64,000 nucleotides of DNA from Vibrio splendidus. GTDB taxonomy: Bacteria > Pseudomonadota > Gammaproteobacteria > Enterobacterales > Vibrionaceae. Shown here one piece after another: positions 9,360-18,347 of the stretch. The stretch covers positions 1-64,000 of the forward strand of contig NZ_MCUN01000013.1 of assembly GCF_002873455.1 (NCBI RefSeq), read 5' to 3'. The first letter of the stretch is position 1; each line of letters opens with the position of its first letter. Made by a program: the position numbers and the translations under genes. The notes below the pieces were generated by a model, which saw only the letters and a list, made by a program, of their open reading frames with translations, was not told the DNA's origin and made no database searches.

Positions 9360-10262
9360 TTAGTGCCACTCCATCTCGCCACTCAGCACTTTAGCGCCAA
9401 GTTCTAGGTCGCCTTCCGTTGCATTAAAGTGCGGGTAAGCAGTCTTCATATATTCACTGATATCGACTGAAGTTGGATTACTTTTGCTCGCCAGTGCTTT
9501 TTCGATGTCAGCAACATAATTCATCGTGAACTGAACAGCATTAACGCCTGCCGGCATTTCACCTAAGTAGTGACCCGGGATCACAGTCTCAGGATCAAGC
9601 GCTTTTATACGCTCTAAAGATTGTGACCACTGGTTGCGAATCTCTTTTGATGCGGTATCTGCCATCCATACATGCACGCCGCTATAAACCGACACGCCAC
9701 CGAACACCGTTTTTTCAGATGGAATCCACAAGTATGCTTGATGCGTGTTTATCTCTCTCACTTCGATGGTCTTGCCTTCGATACTCAAAGTAGCGTCATT
9801 CATCACCGCTGGAACAATCACTTTAGACGGTGCGTTGTCTTCCAAGATTGGGCCCCAGTAGGCAAGTTTCGCCTCTTTAGTGCGCTTGATATGCGCAACG
9901 ATCGCTTCGCTGGCAACGATTTCAGCATCTGGAAATGCCGCTACAATCGGTTCCAAGCCAAAGTAGAAATCTGGATCACCACTGCTGATGTAAACCATCG
10001 ACAACTCTTTACCAGTCGCTTTGATTTGCTCCACCAACTTTTGTCCATCTGCAACGCTAAATTGCGCATCAAACAGAATCACTTCTTTCTCTCCTGAAAC
10101 CAACACGGAGCTTGCGGGGAATATCGCGTTTTCACCCGGATTGTAATGAGTGATGTTTAGCTCAGCAGCAGCTACAACACTCGATGCAGCTAACATACTT
10201 CCTAGACTCATCGCTCCTAAAAGCGCAGTTCTTGATAAAAGGACTTTAGATAATTTATTCAT
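9360..10262 (-). CDS. Secreted metallo-beta-lactamase-fold protein with degenerate metal site
   Basis: A 300-residue protein with a clear signal peptide (residues 1-32, cut near VVAAAEL). The body has the MBL fold order: a beta-rich start, a motif-1 region, then GGVSVYSGVHVW and a late VIPGHYLGEMP loop. The first metal motif, normally THxHxDH, reads SSGDPDFYFG, so both leading histidines and the last one are replaced and only the Asp remains. The later His residues survive in part. It may bind one metal, use another chemistry or be non-enzymatic. A divergent LysR gene 160 bp away probably regulates it. Confidence 0.75.
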   Translation of the reverse strand: MNKLSKVLLSRTALLGAMSLGSMLAASSVVAAAELNITHYNPGENAIFPASSVLVSGEKEVILFDAQFSVADGQKLVEQIKATGKELSMVYISSGDPDFYFGLEPIVAAFPDAEIVASEAIVAHIKRTKEAKLAYWGPILEDNAPSKVIVPAVMNDATLSIEGKTIEVREINTHQAYLWIPSEKTVFGGVSVYSGVHVWMADTASKEIRNQWSQSLERIKALDPETVIPGHYLGEMPAGVNAVQFTMNYVADIEKALASKSNPTSVDISEYMKTAYPHFNATEGDLELGAKVLSGEMEWH

Positions 10263-10422
10263 AGCTTTATACCGTTATTTAGAGCTGAACGCCTGCCAAC
10301 TCGTTGTGTGTGCAAGTATCTTATTTGATTAAATTTAGATGAAATAGGTATCAAATTGACTTTAACTGTTGCAGTTTTCGGACATATACTGAAATCGGTT
10401 TGATTATTTAGGCAGTAAAACA

Positions 10423-11316
10423 ATGGATAAACTTGAGGCAATGAATGTCTTTGTCACCATAGTGGAACGTGGCAGTTTGAGCGCAGCGGCAGAACATCTT
10501 GATCTCTCACGCACCAAGGTCACTCGCTATTTGGGAGAACTTGAAAGCTGGATGGACACACGCCTGCTTCATAGAACCACTCGAAGCTTGAGCTTAACCA
10601 GCGCAGGAAAACAGACGCTTGAAGTCGCAAGAGAGCTGCTTGCCCTTGAGGCGTCGTTAGCAGGTATCAGAAATCAAAGCCACGAGCACTTGAAGGGCCA
10701 ACTGCGTATTACTGCCAGTTACTCCATTGTCGATAGCTTCTTGATGGACGTGATCAGCCGCTTCATTGACAAGTGGCCAGAGGTTTCTATCGACATCATC
10801 TCGACCGACCAAACCGTTAATCTTGTTGAATCACGTATTGATTTAGCGATTCGTATGACCAATGAACTCACGCCCAATATTGTCGCCAAACAGTTAGGTG
10901 AGTGTCGCTCAGTAATATGTGCGTCTCCTCAATACCTAAAAGAGAAAGGCACGCCCAAAAACGCGCAAGATTTAACGCACCACAACTGTCTATCATTCAG
11001 TTACTTTGGTAAAACAGCGTGGACGTTCAATGGGCCCAATGGGCTCGAATCGGTTCCAATTAAGGGGAATATCAGTGCCAACACCTCTGAGGTATTGCTA
11101 TCTGCCGCATTAAAAGGCAACGGGATCAGCATATTGCCTGGCCCTTCAGTCGAAACGTTGATACGTGATGGTTTGTTAGTACCACTACTTGCTGAATGGC
11201 AACCTAAAACGCTCGGTGTTCATGCTATCTACGGAACTCGCAAACAAGTCACTCCGCTGTTAAGAGCCTTTATTGATCACCTATCTCACGAGATGGAACA
11301 ATCGAAAAGTTGGTAG
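10423..11316 (+). CDS. LysR-family transcriptional regulator
   Basis: A 297-residue LysR regulator. The N-terminal winged helix (residues 1-60) reads MDKLEAMNVFVTIVERGSLS then AAAEHLDLSRTKVTRYLGEL, and the periplasmic-binding-like effector domain follows (about 90-290). It belongs to the short-linker group often found beside single target genes. It is divergent from the secreted MBL-fold gene, the most likely target. The ligand is unknown. Confidence 0.9.
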   Translation: MDKLEAMNVFVTIVERGSLSAAAEHLDLSRTKVTRYLGELESWMDTRLLHRTTRSLSLTSAGKQTLEVARELLALEASLAGIRNQSHEHLKGQLRITASYSIVDSFLMDVISRFIDKWPEVSIDIISTDQTVNLVESRIDLAIRMTNELTPNIVAKQLGECRSVICASPQYLKEKGTPKNAQDLTHHNCLSFSYFGKTAWTFNGPNGLESVPIKGNISANTSEVLLSAALKGNGISILPGPSVETLIRDGLLVPLLAEWQPKTLGVHAIYGTRKQVTPLLRAFIDHLSHEMEQSKSW

Positions 11317-11471
11317 ATATACAGTTTCATGAAGGCGAAAGTAATGTCATAAAGCTGAGAGCAATCTCGGCATTAACGATACTGATGAATAATAAGAATT
11401 ATTAATTTTACTTATATCAAGCTTGCTCTTATCGTAACTAGAACCGTTCGAATGAACCAACGTAAACGTCA

Positions 11472-11525
11472 TAGCACTTAGCACTTAGCACTTAGCACTT
11501 AGCACTTAGCACTTAGCACTTAGCA
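11472..11525. repeat. 7-bp tandem repeat (agcactt), over 7 copies
   Basis: Unit tagcact repeats perfectly about 7.7 times in the leader of the ACT-domain gene, 45 bp before its start. Copy-number change would alter the 5' untranslated region or promoter spacing, so a phase-variable effect on the downstream gene is possible but not shown. Confidence 0.95.
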
Positions 11526-11568
11526 TGAGCTGGAAGAAATAACATGTGCACGAACAAAAGGATAAAGA

Positions 11569-11970
11569 ATGACTGCCATTACCGATTTAGATGTCTTGTT
11601 GAAATCCATGTCACCAGAACTGATTGAAGGGAACTATGTTTTTTGCACTGTTGACGGAGCATTAACGGACTATGTTCAGCTCAATCCAATCTCGACTTTT
11701 CGTGAAAAGGAAGGTTTAACGCTAGTTCTTGAAGAAAACGTTGCGACTAGAGCTCTACTAGACTTCGACGGTATATTTAGCCTTATCACATTATCAGTAC
11801 ATTCTAGCCTTGAAGCGGTTGGATTAACGGCTGCTTTTGCCACAAAGCTAGGCTCATACGGCATTAGCGCCAACGTGATTGCAGGCTACTATCACGACCA
11901 TATTTTCGTTCAGAAAGAGAAAGCAGACGAAGCAATGAGCGCGCTTAGAGAGTTTTCAAAAGCAGATTAA
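11569..11970 (+). CDS. ACT-domain protein (ACT_3/ACT_7 type)
   Basis: A 133-residue cytosolic protein resembling the stand-alone double-ACT-type proteins. The N-terminal half has the LxxMxPxLxxGxYVFCTV pattern and the C-terminal half the SSLEAVGLTAAFATKLG and GYYHDHIFV pattern. Such proteins are thought to bind amino acids or related ligands as small regulators, but no reaction is known. An aggataaag ribosome site sets the start. It has its own terminator and no operon partner. Confidence 0.82.
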   Translation: MTAITDLDVLLKSMSPELIEGNYVFCTVDGALTDYVQLNPISTFREKEGLTLVLEENVATRALLDFDGIFSLITLSVHSSLEAVGLTAAFATKLGSYGISANVIAGYYHDHIFVQKEKADEAMSALREFSKAD

Positions 11971-12000
11971 TAAAGAACTCTGTTGTTCACAAGCACAAAA

Positions 12001-12025
12001 AAAGCGACGTAATCTACGTCGCTTT
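12001..12025. terminator. Terminator between ACT-domain and chemoreceptor genes
   Basis: Perfect stem aaagcgacgta / tacgtcgcttt with a 3-base loop. Seven T residues follow on the minus strand, so it is strong for the chemoreceptor gene and usable for the plus-strand ACT gene. Confidence 0.85.
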
Positions 12026-12076
12026 GGCTTATTGCTTACCGCTCTTTTACTGATCAGGCATCAGTAAATGAAGCCG

Positions 12077-13963
12077 TTAAGCAAGCTTAAAAGTCGCCAC
12101 TTTGTCACTTAAACCAGCGGCTTGGCTCTTAAGTTCGTTCGACTCAGTTAAGCTGTCCTGTGCCCCCACAACTAAGTGGTCAGTGACATCTTTAATGGTC
12201 GTAATATTCTGGGTAATTTCACCCGTCACGTGCGTTTGCTCTTCCGCAGCCGTCGCGATTTGAGTCGCCATATCACTAATCAAAGCAACTGCAGTGTTAA
12301 TTTCTTCTAACGCATGCGAAGCTCGGTCGGCATCTTCTACTGAATGTATTGCCAGTTTAGAGCTGCTCTCCATAAGCTCAACCGCTTGAGCCGTTGTTCT
12401 CTGGAGAATATCAATCGTCGATTTGATCTCTTCAGTAGAAGAATGCGTGCGTTGAGAAAGCACACGTACTTCATCAGCGACCACAGCAAAACCACGACCT
12501 TGTTCACCAGCACGAGCCGCTTCAATCGCAGCATTCAAAGCAAGCAGGTTGGTTTGTTCTGCAATACCTTGAATCGTCGCAAGTACCGTCGAGATCTCTT
12601 GAGCATGCTTGTTTAGCTCGCTGATCACGTTACCCGCTTCGTTCACTTCATTGGCTAGGTTATTGATCGAACCTTTAGTATCTACAACCAAAGCGTGACC
12701 ACTGTTAGTGCTTGTCGCTGAGTCTTGTGCTGCTTTTGCTGTTTGCTCAGCATGCGACGCAATTTCTTGAGTTGCACAGGCCATTTCCGTTACAGCCGTT
12801 GCCACCATTGTGATTTCTTGCTGTTGATGGTTAAGCTCGTCCACAGAACGGTTCGCACGTTGAGCACTTTGCTCTGACTGGCTGTTTAACTGTTCTGACT
12901 GCCCACGAATATGACCAATCAACTGTTGTAAACTACCCACAAACGTATTGAAGTTATGCGCTAGCTCCCCTACTTCGTCTTGGTTTTCAACATGAATACG
13001 TTGAGTTAAATCACCACTACCATTCGCGATTTGTGCCAATGCTTGTGAAACATGGTTAAGCGGACGGAACAACATAGTACATAACAGATTAAACAGTACC
13101 GTACATACAATCACCACCAACAATGTCACCAAAACTTGGCCGATGACAGCATCAAATAGAGGTGCCACCAAAGAATCGTGATTCACGACACTAACAGTAA
13201 TCAGGCTTGTTCCTTCTATCGCGCTCGCATAAAGAACATAATCAGTGCCGTTTAACTCAATGGTTGTGTCTTTTCTGCTAGCTAACGCTTTTTTTACATC
13301 AGAAAAATCCAACCCAAGTGAGCTAATATTTTTATTCAATAACTTAGTGTCAGAGTGCGTGTAAACCGTACCTTTGTTGGTCGCGATGAACATGTAACCT
13401 TCACCCGGTAGAATGACTTTTTCAAGGCTGTTAAGAATATCGGTAATCTCAACGTCAGCACCCAAAACAACTTGCTGTCCATGCAGTTGCATTGCTGTTC
13501 CTAACGAAACAACATTAGCACCCGTTGCAGCGGCAACCGTTGGGTTGTCCATGAACACTTTACTTGGATTCGCTACCGCATTGGTGTACCAACCCCACTG
13601 GCGAGGGTCATCATTACCCGGTGGCAATACCACTCCGTTCGCATTCTTTTGCGAACCATCAGGAAAAGCCAAGAAAACATTATCAAAAGACGCTGAATCA
13701 CGAACTTGTTTAAGGTGAGTCTCCAAGCTGTCTTGTTTTGATTCTTTCGAAAGAGAAGTCAACGCGCGCTCTTTGGATAATATCCAATCTGATACATACT
13801 GATTGTAAGAAGCCGATGTCCCTTCTAAACGTTGTGCAACCTCAATATCCAGTCGTTGCAATGAAGCTCGAAAAGAAAGGGCCTCAACCAAAATCCCCCC
13901 CAGGATGATGGCCATACTAGCTGATATCGCTAGCTTATTTTTAAGCGAGAGTTTCTTGAACAT
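12077..13963 (-). CDS. Methyl-accepting chemotaxis protein with dCACHE-like sensor
   Basis: A 628-residue transmembrane chemoreceptor. A first membrane helix (about 10-30) leads to a periplasmic double-CACHE-like domain (about 40-265, with WGWYTNAV and GYMFIATNKG motifs), a second helix (about 270-300), a HAMP segment and a long signalling coiled coil. The kinase-contact hairpin is intact ([20 protein letters not shown], then [15 protein letters not shown]). Such sensors commonly bind amino acids or carboxylates and steer flagella through CheA/CheW. There is no C-terminal CheR-tethering pentapeptide. The ligand cannot be read from sequence. Confidence 0.93.
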   Translation of the reverse strand: MFKKLSLKNKLAISASMAIILGGILVEALSFRASLQRLDIEVAQRLEGTSASYNQYVSDWILSKERALTSLSKESKQDSLETHLKQVRDSASFDNVFLAFPDGSQKNANGVVLPPGNDDPRQWGWYTNAVANPSKVFMDNPTVAAATGANVVSLGTAMQLHGQQVVLGADVEITDILNSLEKVILPGEGYMFIATNKGTVYTHSDTKLLNKNISSLGLDFSDVKKALASRKDTTIELNGTDYVLYASAIEGTSLITVSVVNHDSLVAPLFDAVIGQVLVTLLVVIVCTVLFNLLCTMLFRPLNHVSQALAQIANGSGDLTQRIHVENQDEVGELAHNFNTFVGSLQQLIGHIRGQSEQLNSQSEQSAQRANRSVDELNHQQQEITMVATAVTEMACATQEIASHAEQTAKAAQDSATSTNSGHALVVDTKGSINNLANEVNEAGNVISELNKHAQEISTVLATIQGIAEQTNLLALNAAIEAARAGEQGRGFAVVADEVRVLSQRTHSSTEEIKSTIDILQRTTAQAVELMESSSKLAIHSVEDADRASHALEEINTAVALISDMATQIATAAEEQTHVTGEITQNITTIKDVTDHLVVGAQDSLTESNELKSQAAGLSDKVATFKLA

Positions 13964-14233
13964 AGGAAACCTATAATTTGGAAGTAAAAAACCGTGGCGA
14001 CAAATTTGTTACCAAGACGGTTGCAAGCTGAATATATTTTACGCTTTAAAATAAATAATAGAACCAACCAGAGGGTTGAATTATTGATATGTGTGAACGA
14101 GGGCACGTACAGTGGCATATTCATGGAGTAAATAGCCCGCCACTCCTCAATAAATCATATCTGACAATCTCTCGAGGGGATGACTTATCGAATGCGTTCT
14201 ATTTTATCAGTACGCTGATACATCAAATAAAAA

Positions 14234-14260
14234 AGGACCTAACGTATGACGTTCAGTCCT
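14234..14260 (-). terminator. Terminator after the 14.4-kb membrane protein gene
   Basis: Stem aggacctaacgt / acgttcagtcct pairs apart from one internal mismatch pair. On the minus strand it is followed by a run of T residues, matching its position just beyond the stop at 14405. Confidence 0.75.
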
Positions 14261-14404
14261 CTTTATTCCTACTGGAACTGACTAAATATAATTTCTTGTC
14301 CAGTCAATATTGATATCCGAATACTTAGATTACTTAACTTATTGAAAATTAATAACCTCTACAAATTGAGACTCAAATAAGTGAGGTGTTGAAAAATTCA
14401 CTTT

Positions 14405-14887
14405 CTAGCTTTTGATCTTTCTTTCACCAAATAGCTTTGGTTTGAATGAACCTAGTACTAACTCTGCAAGCAACGGAAGCGCATTAGACATACCGATCAG
14501 CTCTTCAATTTTGGCTTTGTCTAGGTACGCTTGGCTTACCTTTCCTTGAGGTATTGATGCTTTAGCAAGCTCTACCATTTCAGGCATCATCGGCACCAAG
14601 AACACGAATGCATTGACGCTCAAGAACGCTAGCATCACAAGTTTCATTTTTAACCAATTAGGCTTCTGTTTTGTAGAAAAGTAACAATATAAATCAGCAA
14701 ACAACTTTAATGCTAACCCCGGTAAAATCAGAATATATGCACTCAACTCTTTATAAGTACCAACATGGTAAGCCGTTTCGGCAGTTTCGTGGCCTAGCGT
14801 AGCGCCGATTACAATGTGAGACAAAATACCGCCCACATACATGATGGTGCCGATTTCGTTTAGAAAATTGATCAATCGATTATTCAT
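14405..14887 (-). CDS. Small integral membrane protein, DUF2269-like
   Basis: A 160-residue inner-membrane protein with four predicted transmembrane helices (about 10-30, 45-68, 82-102, 130-150). The loop between helices 3 and 4 (MPEMVELAKASIPQGKVSQ) is amphipathic. It resembles DUF2269-type proteins of unknown function, but this resemblance is tentative. It has its own terminator and an 8-bp tandem repeat just upstream. No operon partner is evident. Confidence 0.65.
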   Translation of the reverse strand: MNNRLINFLNEIGTIMYVGGILSHIVIGATLGHETAETAYHVGTYKELSAYILILPGLALKLFADLYCYFSTKQKPNWLKMKLVMLAFLSVNAFVFLVPMMPEMVELAKASIPQGKVSQAYLDKAKIEELIGMSNALPLLAELVLGSFKPKLFGERKIKS

Positions 14888-14921
14888 ACTGTTCGCTTTT
14901 ATATTTGTTTGCTTGTCTATT

Positions 14922-14955
14922 TATCTGAGTATCTGAGTATCTGAGTATCTGAGTA
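14922..14955. repeat. 8-bp tandem repeat (tatctgag), over 4 copies
   Basis: Four perfect tandem units plus two bases lie between the start of the membrane protein gene and the stop codon of the secreted protein gene upstream on the same strand. Confidence 0.95.
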
Positions 14956-15017
14956 AGTTTGGTGCTGTTATCAATAATTAGGGTTACTCGTTAATAAGCA
15001 GCACTCAATCACAACTA

Positions 15018-15689
15018 TTATTTGTTATTCGTCAAAGAAAGCTTGTAACCCAAATATTGAACATTCACATCAGCATACCCCAACGTAACAGCTTCAAATT
15101 GGTGACTTAGCTCTTTTGCATGCTGCGCATCCTTAGCAATAAAAGAAACCGAATACACAGGTCGAACAACATTGTTCTCAAGTTTTTGCGTATCAAGATA
15201 CGATGACGTCACAAGCCCTGCTTGATTGAGACTGATCACTCTTTGTAAATCAATGCTAAGCACACGGTCTATTTCAAGGGCTTCAATTCCCTGCTTCCAT
15301 GTGATTGTGACGCCGTAGTTATTGTAATCTGGCGTATTGTCTAACCACTTTGAGCCTAGCGGAATAATTTTGGCAATTTTAACCAAATCTTTCTTATAAA
15401 GAGGTAGGTGAGCTAATTTGGCTTGGACCTGTTGTGAGTCATTCGCTTCAATAACAAAACGCAGTAACTGCACCGAACGGCCATCAATCTCACTATGCGA
15501 TACATACATATCTTTTATCTCGCCTTGGTCAATCAGCTTACTGAATTCAGCTTTTTGTTCCGGCATATTGTCGAGGACTTGTTCTAAGTTGTTTGTATTC
15601 CACTCAAGTTCAACGGCATAGTCTGCTGCGCTGGTAAAGGTAGAAAATAAGATTGAAGCTGCAAATGCGGTAAATGTAATAGTTTTCAT
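15018..15689 (-). CDS. Secreted protein with two similar ferredoxin-like domains
   Basis: A 223-residue exported protein with a signal peptide (residues 1-21, cut after TSA). The mature part is an internal duplication. Repeat 1 begins YAVELEWN and ends near PLGSKWLDN; repeat 2 begins YGVTITWK and ends near QYLGYKLSL. Each has the strand-helix-strand pattern and length (about 95 residues) of dimeric ferredoxin-like or muconolactone-isomerase-like domains, here fused in tandem. Function unknown. A strong aaaaggaacaaaac leader sets the start. The neighbouring upstream gene encodes a cytochrome c'-like protein, a possible periplasmic partner. Confidence 0.65.
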   Translation of the reverse strand: MKTITFTAFAASILFSTFTSAADYAVELEWNTNNLEQVLDNMPEQKAEFSKLIDQGEIKDMYVSHSEIDGRSVQLLRFVIEANDSQQVQAKLAHLPLYKKDLVKIAKIIPLGSKWLDNTPDYNNYGVTITWKQGIEALEIDRVLSIDLQRVISLNQAGLVTSSYLDTQKLENNVVRPVYSVSFIAKDAQHAKELSHQFEAVTLGYADVNVQYLGYKLSLTNNK

Positions 15690-15780
15690 GTTTTGTTCCT
15701 TTTTGGCTGATTAGGTTTGGCTGATAAAATGTGATTAATTAAATTTAACTGGTCGAGTTGGTTGAGTTGTTAAAACAACG

Positions 15781-16272
15781 CTACCAACGAGAGCGGTATG
15801 AGCGATGGCAACTTTTGCAAGTATCTTGCGCTGCTTCTAATCCTGATTCCGCTAGTGATGCATCACCTTGTTGACTACCTTGGTAAAGTTCCTGAAAACC
15901 CTGATCCATTTGCATTAGGAGACGATTGAATTTTTCGGGTTCACTCCAAACACTCTCTTTTGCTTTACTCCCCTCTTGGCTGCCCAACGGAAATGACGTC
16001 AATAACGCCTGACTGTGAGTTGTTAGCTCAAAGCTCGTGTCTTCGAGTGTCTGCCAATGAGTATCATCGCCATCTAAAGTGTCATTGGCCTTCTCGACTA
16101 AGGTTTCAACTTGTGCAAATGCGTGCTGGCGCTGTTCAATTTGGTTTGAATGATCTTGTGAAGAATTACTTTCACTTGCATCGCCTTGTGAGGCCAAAAC
16201 GTGGGTACTCATTAAAACGGTTGTAGTACACAGTAGGCTCACCAATCTCTTGTGCATCATTCTCTTGTTCAT
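15781..16272 (-). CDS. Cytochrome c'/c556-type monohaem cytochrome
   Basis: A 163-residue periplasmic protein with a signal peptide (about residues 1-27, cut after VLA). The haem-binding motif CKSCH sits at the extreme C-terminus, as in class II cytochromes c' and c556, and the preceding 100 residues are helical as in their four-helix bundle. The acidic Ser/Gln-rich stretch after the signal is unusual. It is divergent from a cytochrome b561 gene. The two share a perfect palindromic operator, so they probably form one electron-transfer pair. Confidence 0.88.
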   Translation of the reverse strand: MNKRMMHKRLVSLLCTTTVLMSTHVLASQGDASESNSSQDHSNQIEQRQHAFAQVETLVEKANDTLDGDDTHWQTLEDTSFELTTHSQALLTSFPLGSQEGSKAKESVWSEPEKFNRLLMQMDQGFQELYQGSQQGDASLAESGLEAAQDTCKSCHRSYRSRW

Positions 16273-16365
16273 ATTGCTCTCTCTTCGCTTCGTATAGCTT
16301 TTCTATTTGGTTTCGATACAGACATCGATGATTCGGTTCGATGTTCCGTTTTGTTTCGATGGGCT

Positions 16366-16413
16366 TAATTTACACAACAATAGTTGCAGTTGCAACTATT
16401 GTTGTGTAAATTA
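16366..16413. promoter_or_regulatory. 48-bp perfect palindromic operator (MarR type)
   Basis: Two perfect 23-base arms (core caatagttgca ... tgcaactattg) surround a 2-base spacer. The site lies midway between the divergent cytochrome c' and b561 genes. MarR-family dimers bind inverted repeats such as the inner TAGTTGCA/TGCAACTA, and a MarR gene follows b561. The unusual length suggests binding of two dimers or nested sites, allowing control of both directions. Confidence 0.85.
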
Positions 16414-16465
16414 ATGCAAATGGAATATACATTAAATGAACAAACACAGTAGAGAGAATGAAGTT

Positions 16466-17089
16466 ATGAAAATTTGGGATCTATCAACTCGCCTATATCA
16501 CTGGGCTCAGGCAGCGCTTTTTATAGGGTTAATGGTATCGGGCATTTCAGGCAATGGACCCCACGTTCAACTGGGGCTAGCACTTATGACATTAGTCGTT
16601 TGGCGATTGGTTTGGGGTTGGGTGGGAAGCGAAACAAGCCGATTCAGACAATTTCTACGTTCACCCAAGTCAGTGGTTCGTTATTTATTAGGAAAAGAAA
16701 AAGAAAAGCCAGGCCATAACCCTGCTGGCGGTTGGATGGTTGTAACACTGTTATCAGCTTTAATTATTCAGTGTGTTTCTGGTTTAGCCTTGGCTGGGCT
16801 TCTTGATCACTTACCCTATGCAAATATCTGGTTGAATGACTCCGTATTTTCATTATTAGAAAACATTCACCTAACTATGGTAAAAGTGCTTCCAACTCTG
16901 GTCGCGGTACACGTCTTTGCCGTTTTGTTCTATAAATTACGCTCTAAACCATTAACTTGGGCAATGGTCACTGGCTTCCAAACAAGAATCCAATTTAGTG
17001 GAAGCGTAGCGTTTGCATCGCAATGGCGTGCGTTGTTTGTACTTGCTTTAGCTGCAATGTTTACCGTTATTTTGGTTGCATTGGCATAA
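16466..17089 (+). CDS. Cytochrome b561 domain protein
   Basis: A 207-residue inner-membrane dihaem cytochrome b561-type protein. It begins MKIWDLSTRLYHW, where His12 is the usual first haem ligand, and has four to five membrane helices with further His residues in NIHLTMVKVLPTLVAVHVFA. A frame upstream adds ten residues that are not family-like. Such proteins pass electrons from quinol or a partner to periplasmic c-type cytochromes. The divergent cytochrome c' gene under the same palindrome is the expected partner, and the MarR gene downstream the likely regulator. Confidence 0.88.
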   Translation: MKIWDLSTRLYHWAQAALFIGLMVSGISGNGPHVQLGLALMTLVVWRLVWGWVGSETSRFRQFLRSPKSVVRYLLGKEKEKPGHNPAGGWMVVTLLSALIIQCVSGLALAGLLDHLPYANIWLNDSVFSLLENIHLTMVKVLPTLVAVHVFAVLFYKLRSKPLTWAMVTGFQTRIQFSGSVAFASQWRALFVLALAAMFTVILVALA

Positions 17090-17126
17090 ATCAAACCGAT
17101 TTAATTTGGAGCATAGGAACGAATCA

Positions 17127-17555
17127 ATGAATGAAGTGTTTAATAGACAGCAAACTGCTAGTTGGTTGATCCATGTAATCGCACACGATGCAGCGAAGAC
17201 ATTCGACTCGGAACTTAAAAAACACGGATTAACGATCGCTCTCTGGCCAACCTTAATGTGTTTGTGGGAAAAAGAAGGAATAACTCAACGAGCAATCGCT
17301 AGGAAATCTAAAGTAGAAAATTCGACCACGACTCGAACCTTGGATAAGCTCGAACGTCTTGGTTTGATAGAACGACGACCCGACCCAAATAGTCGTCGTT
17401 CTTTCAATATTTATTTAACAGAGAACGGGCGCGCTATCCAAAGAGAGCTCTTGCCGATTCCCGTTCATGTCAATCAAGAATATTTAGGTATATTGGAGCC
17501 AGATGAACGAAAAGAGATAAACCGCCTACTAAAAAAAATAGTCTCGCAAATATAA
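17127..17555 (+). CDS. MarR-family transcriptional regulator
   Basis: A 142-residue MarR repressor. The winged helix spans about residues 35-95, with recognition helix TQRAIARKSKVENSTTTRTL and wing RRPDPNSRRSFNIYLT. The ATG at 17127 has a ggaacg ribosome site; the frame extends upstream into b561 but the longer form is unlikely. It lies 37 bp after the b561 gene in the same direction, so it is probably co-transcribed. The perfect palindrome at 16366-16413 is its probable operator, giving autoregulated control of both cytochromes. No Cys pair suggests thiol sensing; the ligand is unknown. Confidence 0.9.
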   Translation: MNEVFNRQQTASWLIHVIAHDAAKTFDSELKKHGLTIALWPTLMCLWEKEGITQRAIARKSKVENSTTTRTLDKLERLGLIERRPDPNSRRSFNIYLTENGRAIQRELLPIPVHVNQEYLGILEPDERKEINRLLKKIVSQI

Positions 17556-17560
17556 TGCGA

Positions 17561-18277
17561 CTAACCAAAATCTAACGTCAACAATAGCCGTGTATCGTTT
17601 GATGAAGTCACTGGCGAACGATGTACAAGGCCAGTGTTTTCGTTACCACTCCAGCGCTCGCCTTTTAACAAAGCAACATCGCAACTAGAGAGTTGCTGAA
17701 TATCAGATTCGTGATTGTACAAGCCTGAAACAGAATCAGATTGCCCGTTGCTTCCGCGGCCTAACTTTGAGCGGTCAACCGTCTCGTTTGGCAACCATTG
17801 CGTGGCAACACCATGATAAGTGGTCACTAAACGGCAAGGGACTTGGTCAAAGTGAAAACGCGGACACATCGCTTTGTTTAGAACAGCTAAACGCAGCCCT
17901 ACTTCTTCAAGCTCGAACAAACAACAGAACATATCCACCAGCTCTGCCATGTTTTCTAATAACGCTTTAGAAGCCGTTCCGTCTGTCGAAAATTCTAGCT
18001 TCTCATAGGCATTGTCTGATGAAAGGCTCAAAGACTTACTGAAGTTTGGATTCAAGGCGATAAATTCACGGATTGCCATAGTTAAATCTTCATCAAAATT
18101 ACGCTGCCATATCGCAATGTTGATTTCACGCTTGTATATGTCTGTCAGAACAGTCGGCTGCAGAGAAGCACTAAAGCATGGCTTGTGACTGTCTTGGTCC
18201 TTGATACTCACAGCGGAACTAATATTAATTGGCTGATTGTTATTCGTTGTCAAAGGCTTGGTTAACATGGCGTTCAT
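17561..18277 (-). CDS. DUF1826 domain protein, probably Zur-regulated
   Basis: A 238-residue cytosolic protein of the DUF1826 family, recognised by NIAIWQRNFDEDL, the CPRFHFDQVPCRLVTTYHG block and the C-terminal LVHRSP ... TRLLLTLDFG. These His/Cys-rich blocks could hold metal. DUF1826 genes are, to my recollection, often near COG0523 metal chaperones and Zur sites. Here a 32-bp palindrome containing TTATGTTATAACATAA lies about 70 bp upstream. The start at 18277 is chosen over 18337 because aaggag lies 8 bases before it. Function is unknown; a role in zinc scarcity is inferred from the site. Confidence 0.82.
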   Translation of the reverse strand: MNAMLTKPLTTNNNQPINISSAVSIKDQDSHKPCFSASLQPTVLTDIYKREINIAIWQRNFDEDLTMAIREFIALNPNFSKSLSLSSDNAYEKLEFSTDGTASKALLENMAELVDMFCCLFELEEVGLRLAVLNKAMCPRFHFDQVPCRLVTTYHGVATQWLPNETVDRSKLGRGSNGQSDSVSGLYNHESDIQQLSSCDVALLKGERWSGNENTGLVHRSPVTSSNDTRLLLTLDFG

Positions 18278-18347
18278 TACGTCATCTCCTTGATACATGC
18301 TTATCGTTTCTCTATTAACACTGTGATCGTCATCCACAGTAAGAATG

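Noticed and set aside
14089..14313. Open frame of 74 codons on the plus strand.
   Set aside because: It spans a terminator hairpin of the opposite-strand gene, has no ribosome site and no recognisable sequence.
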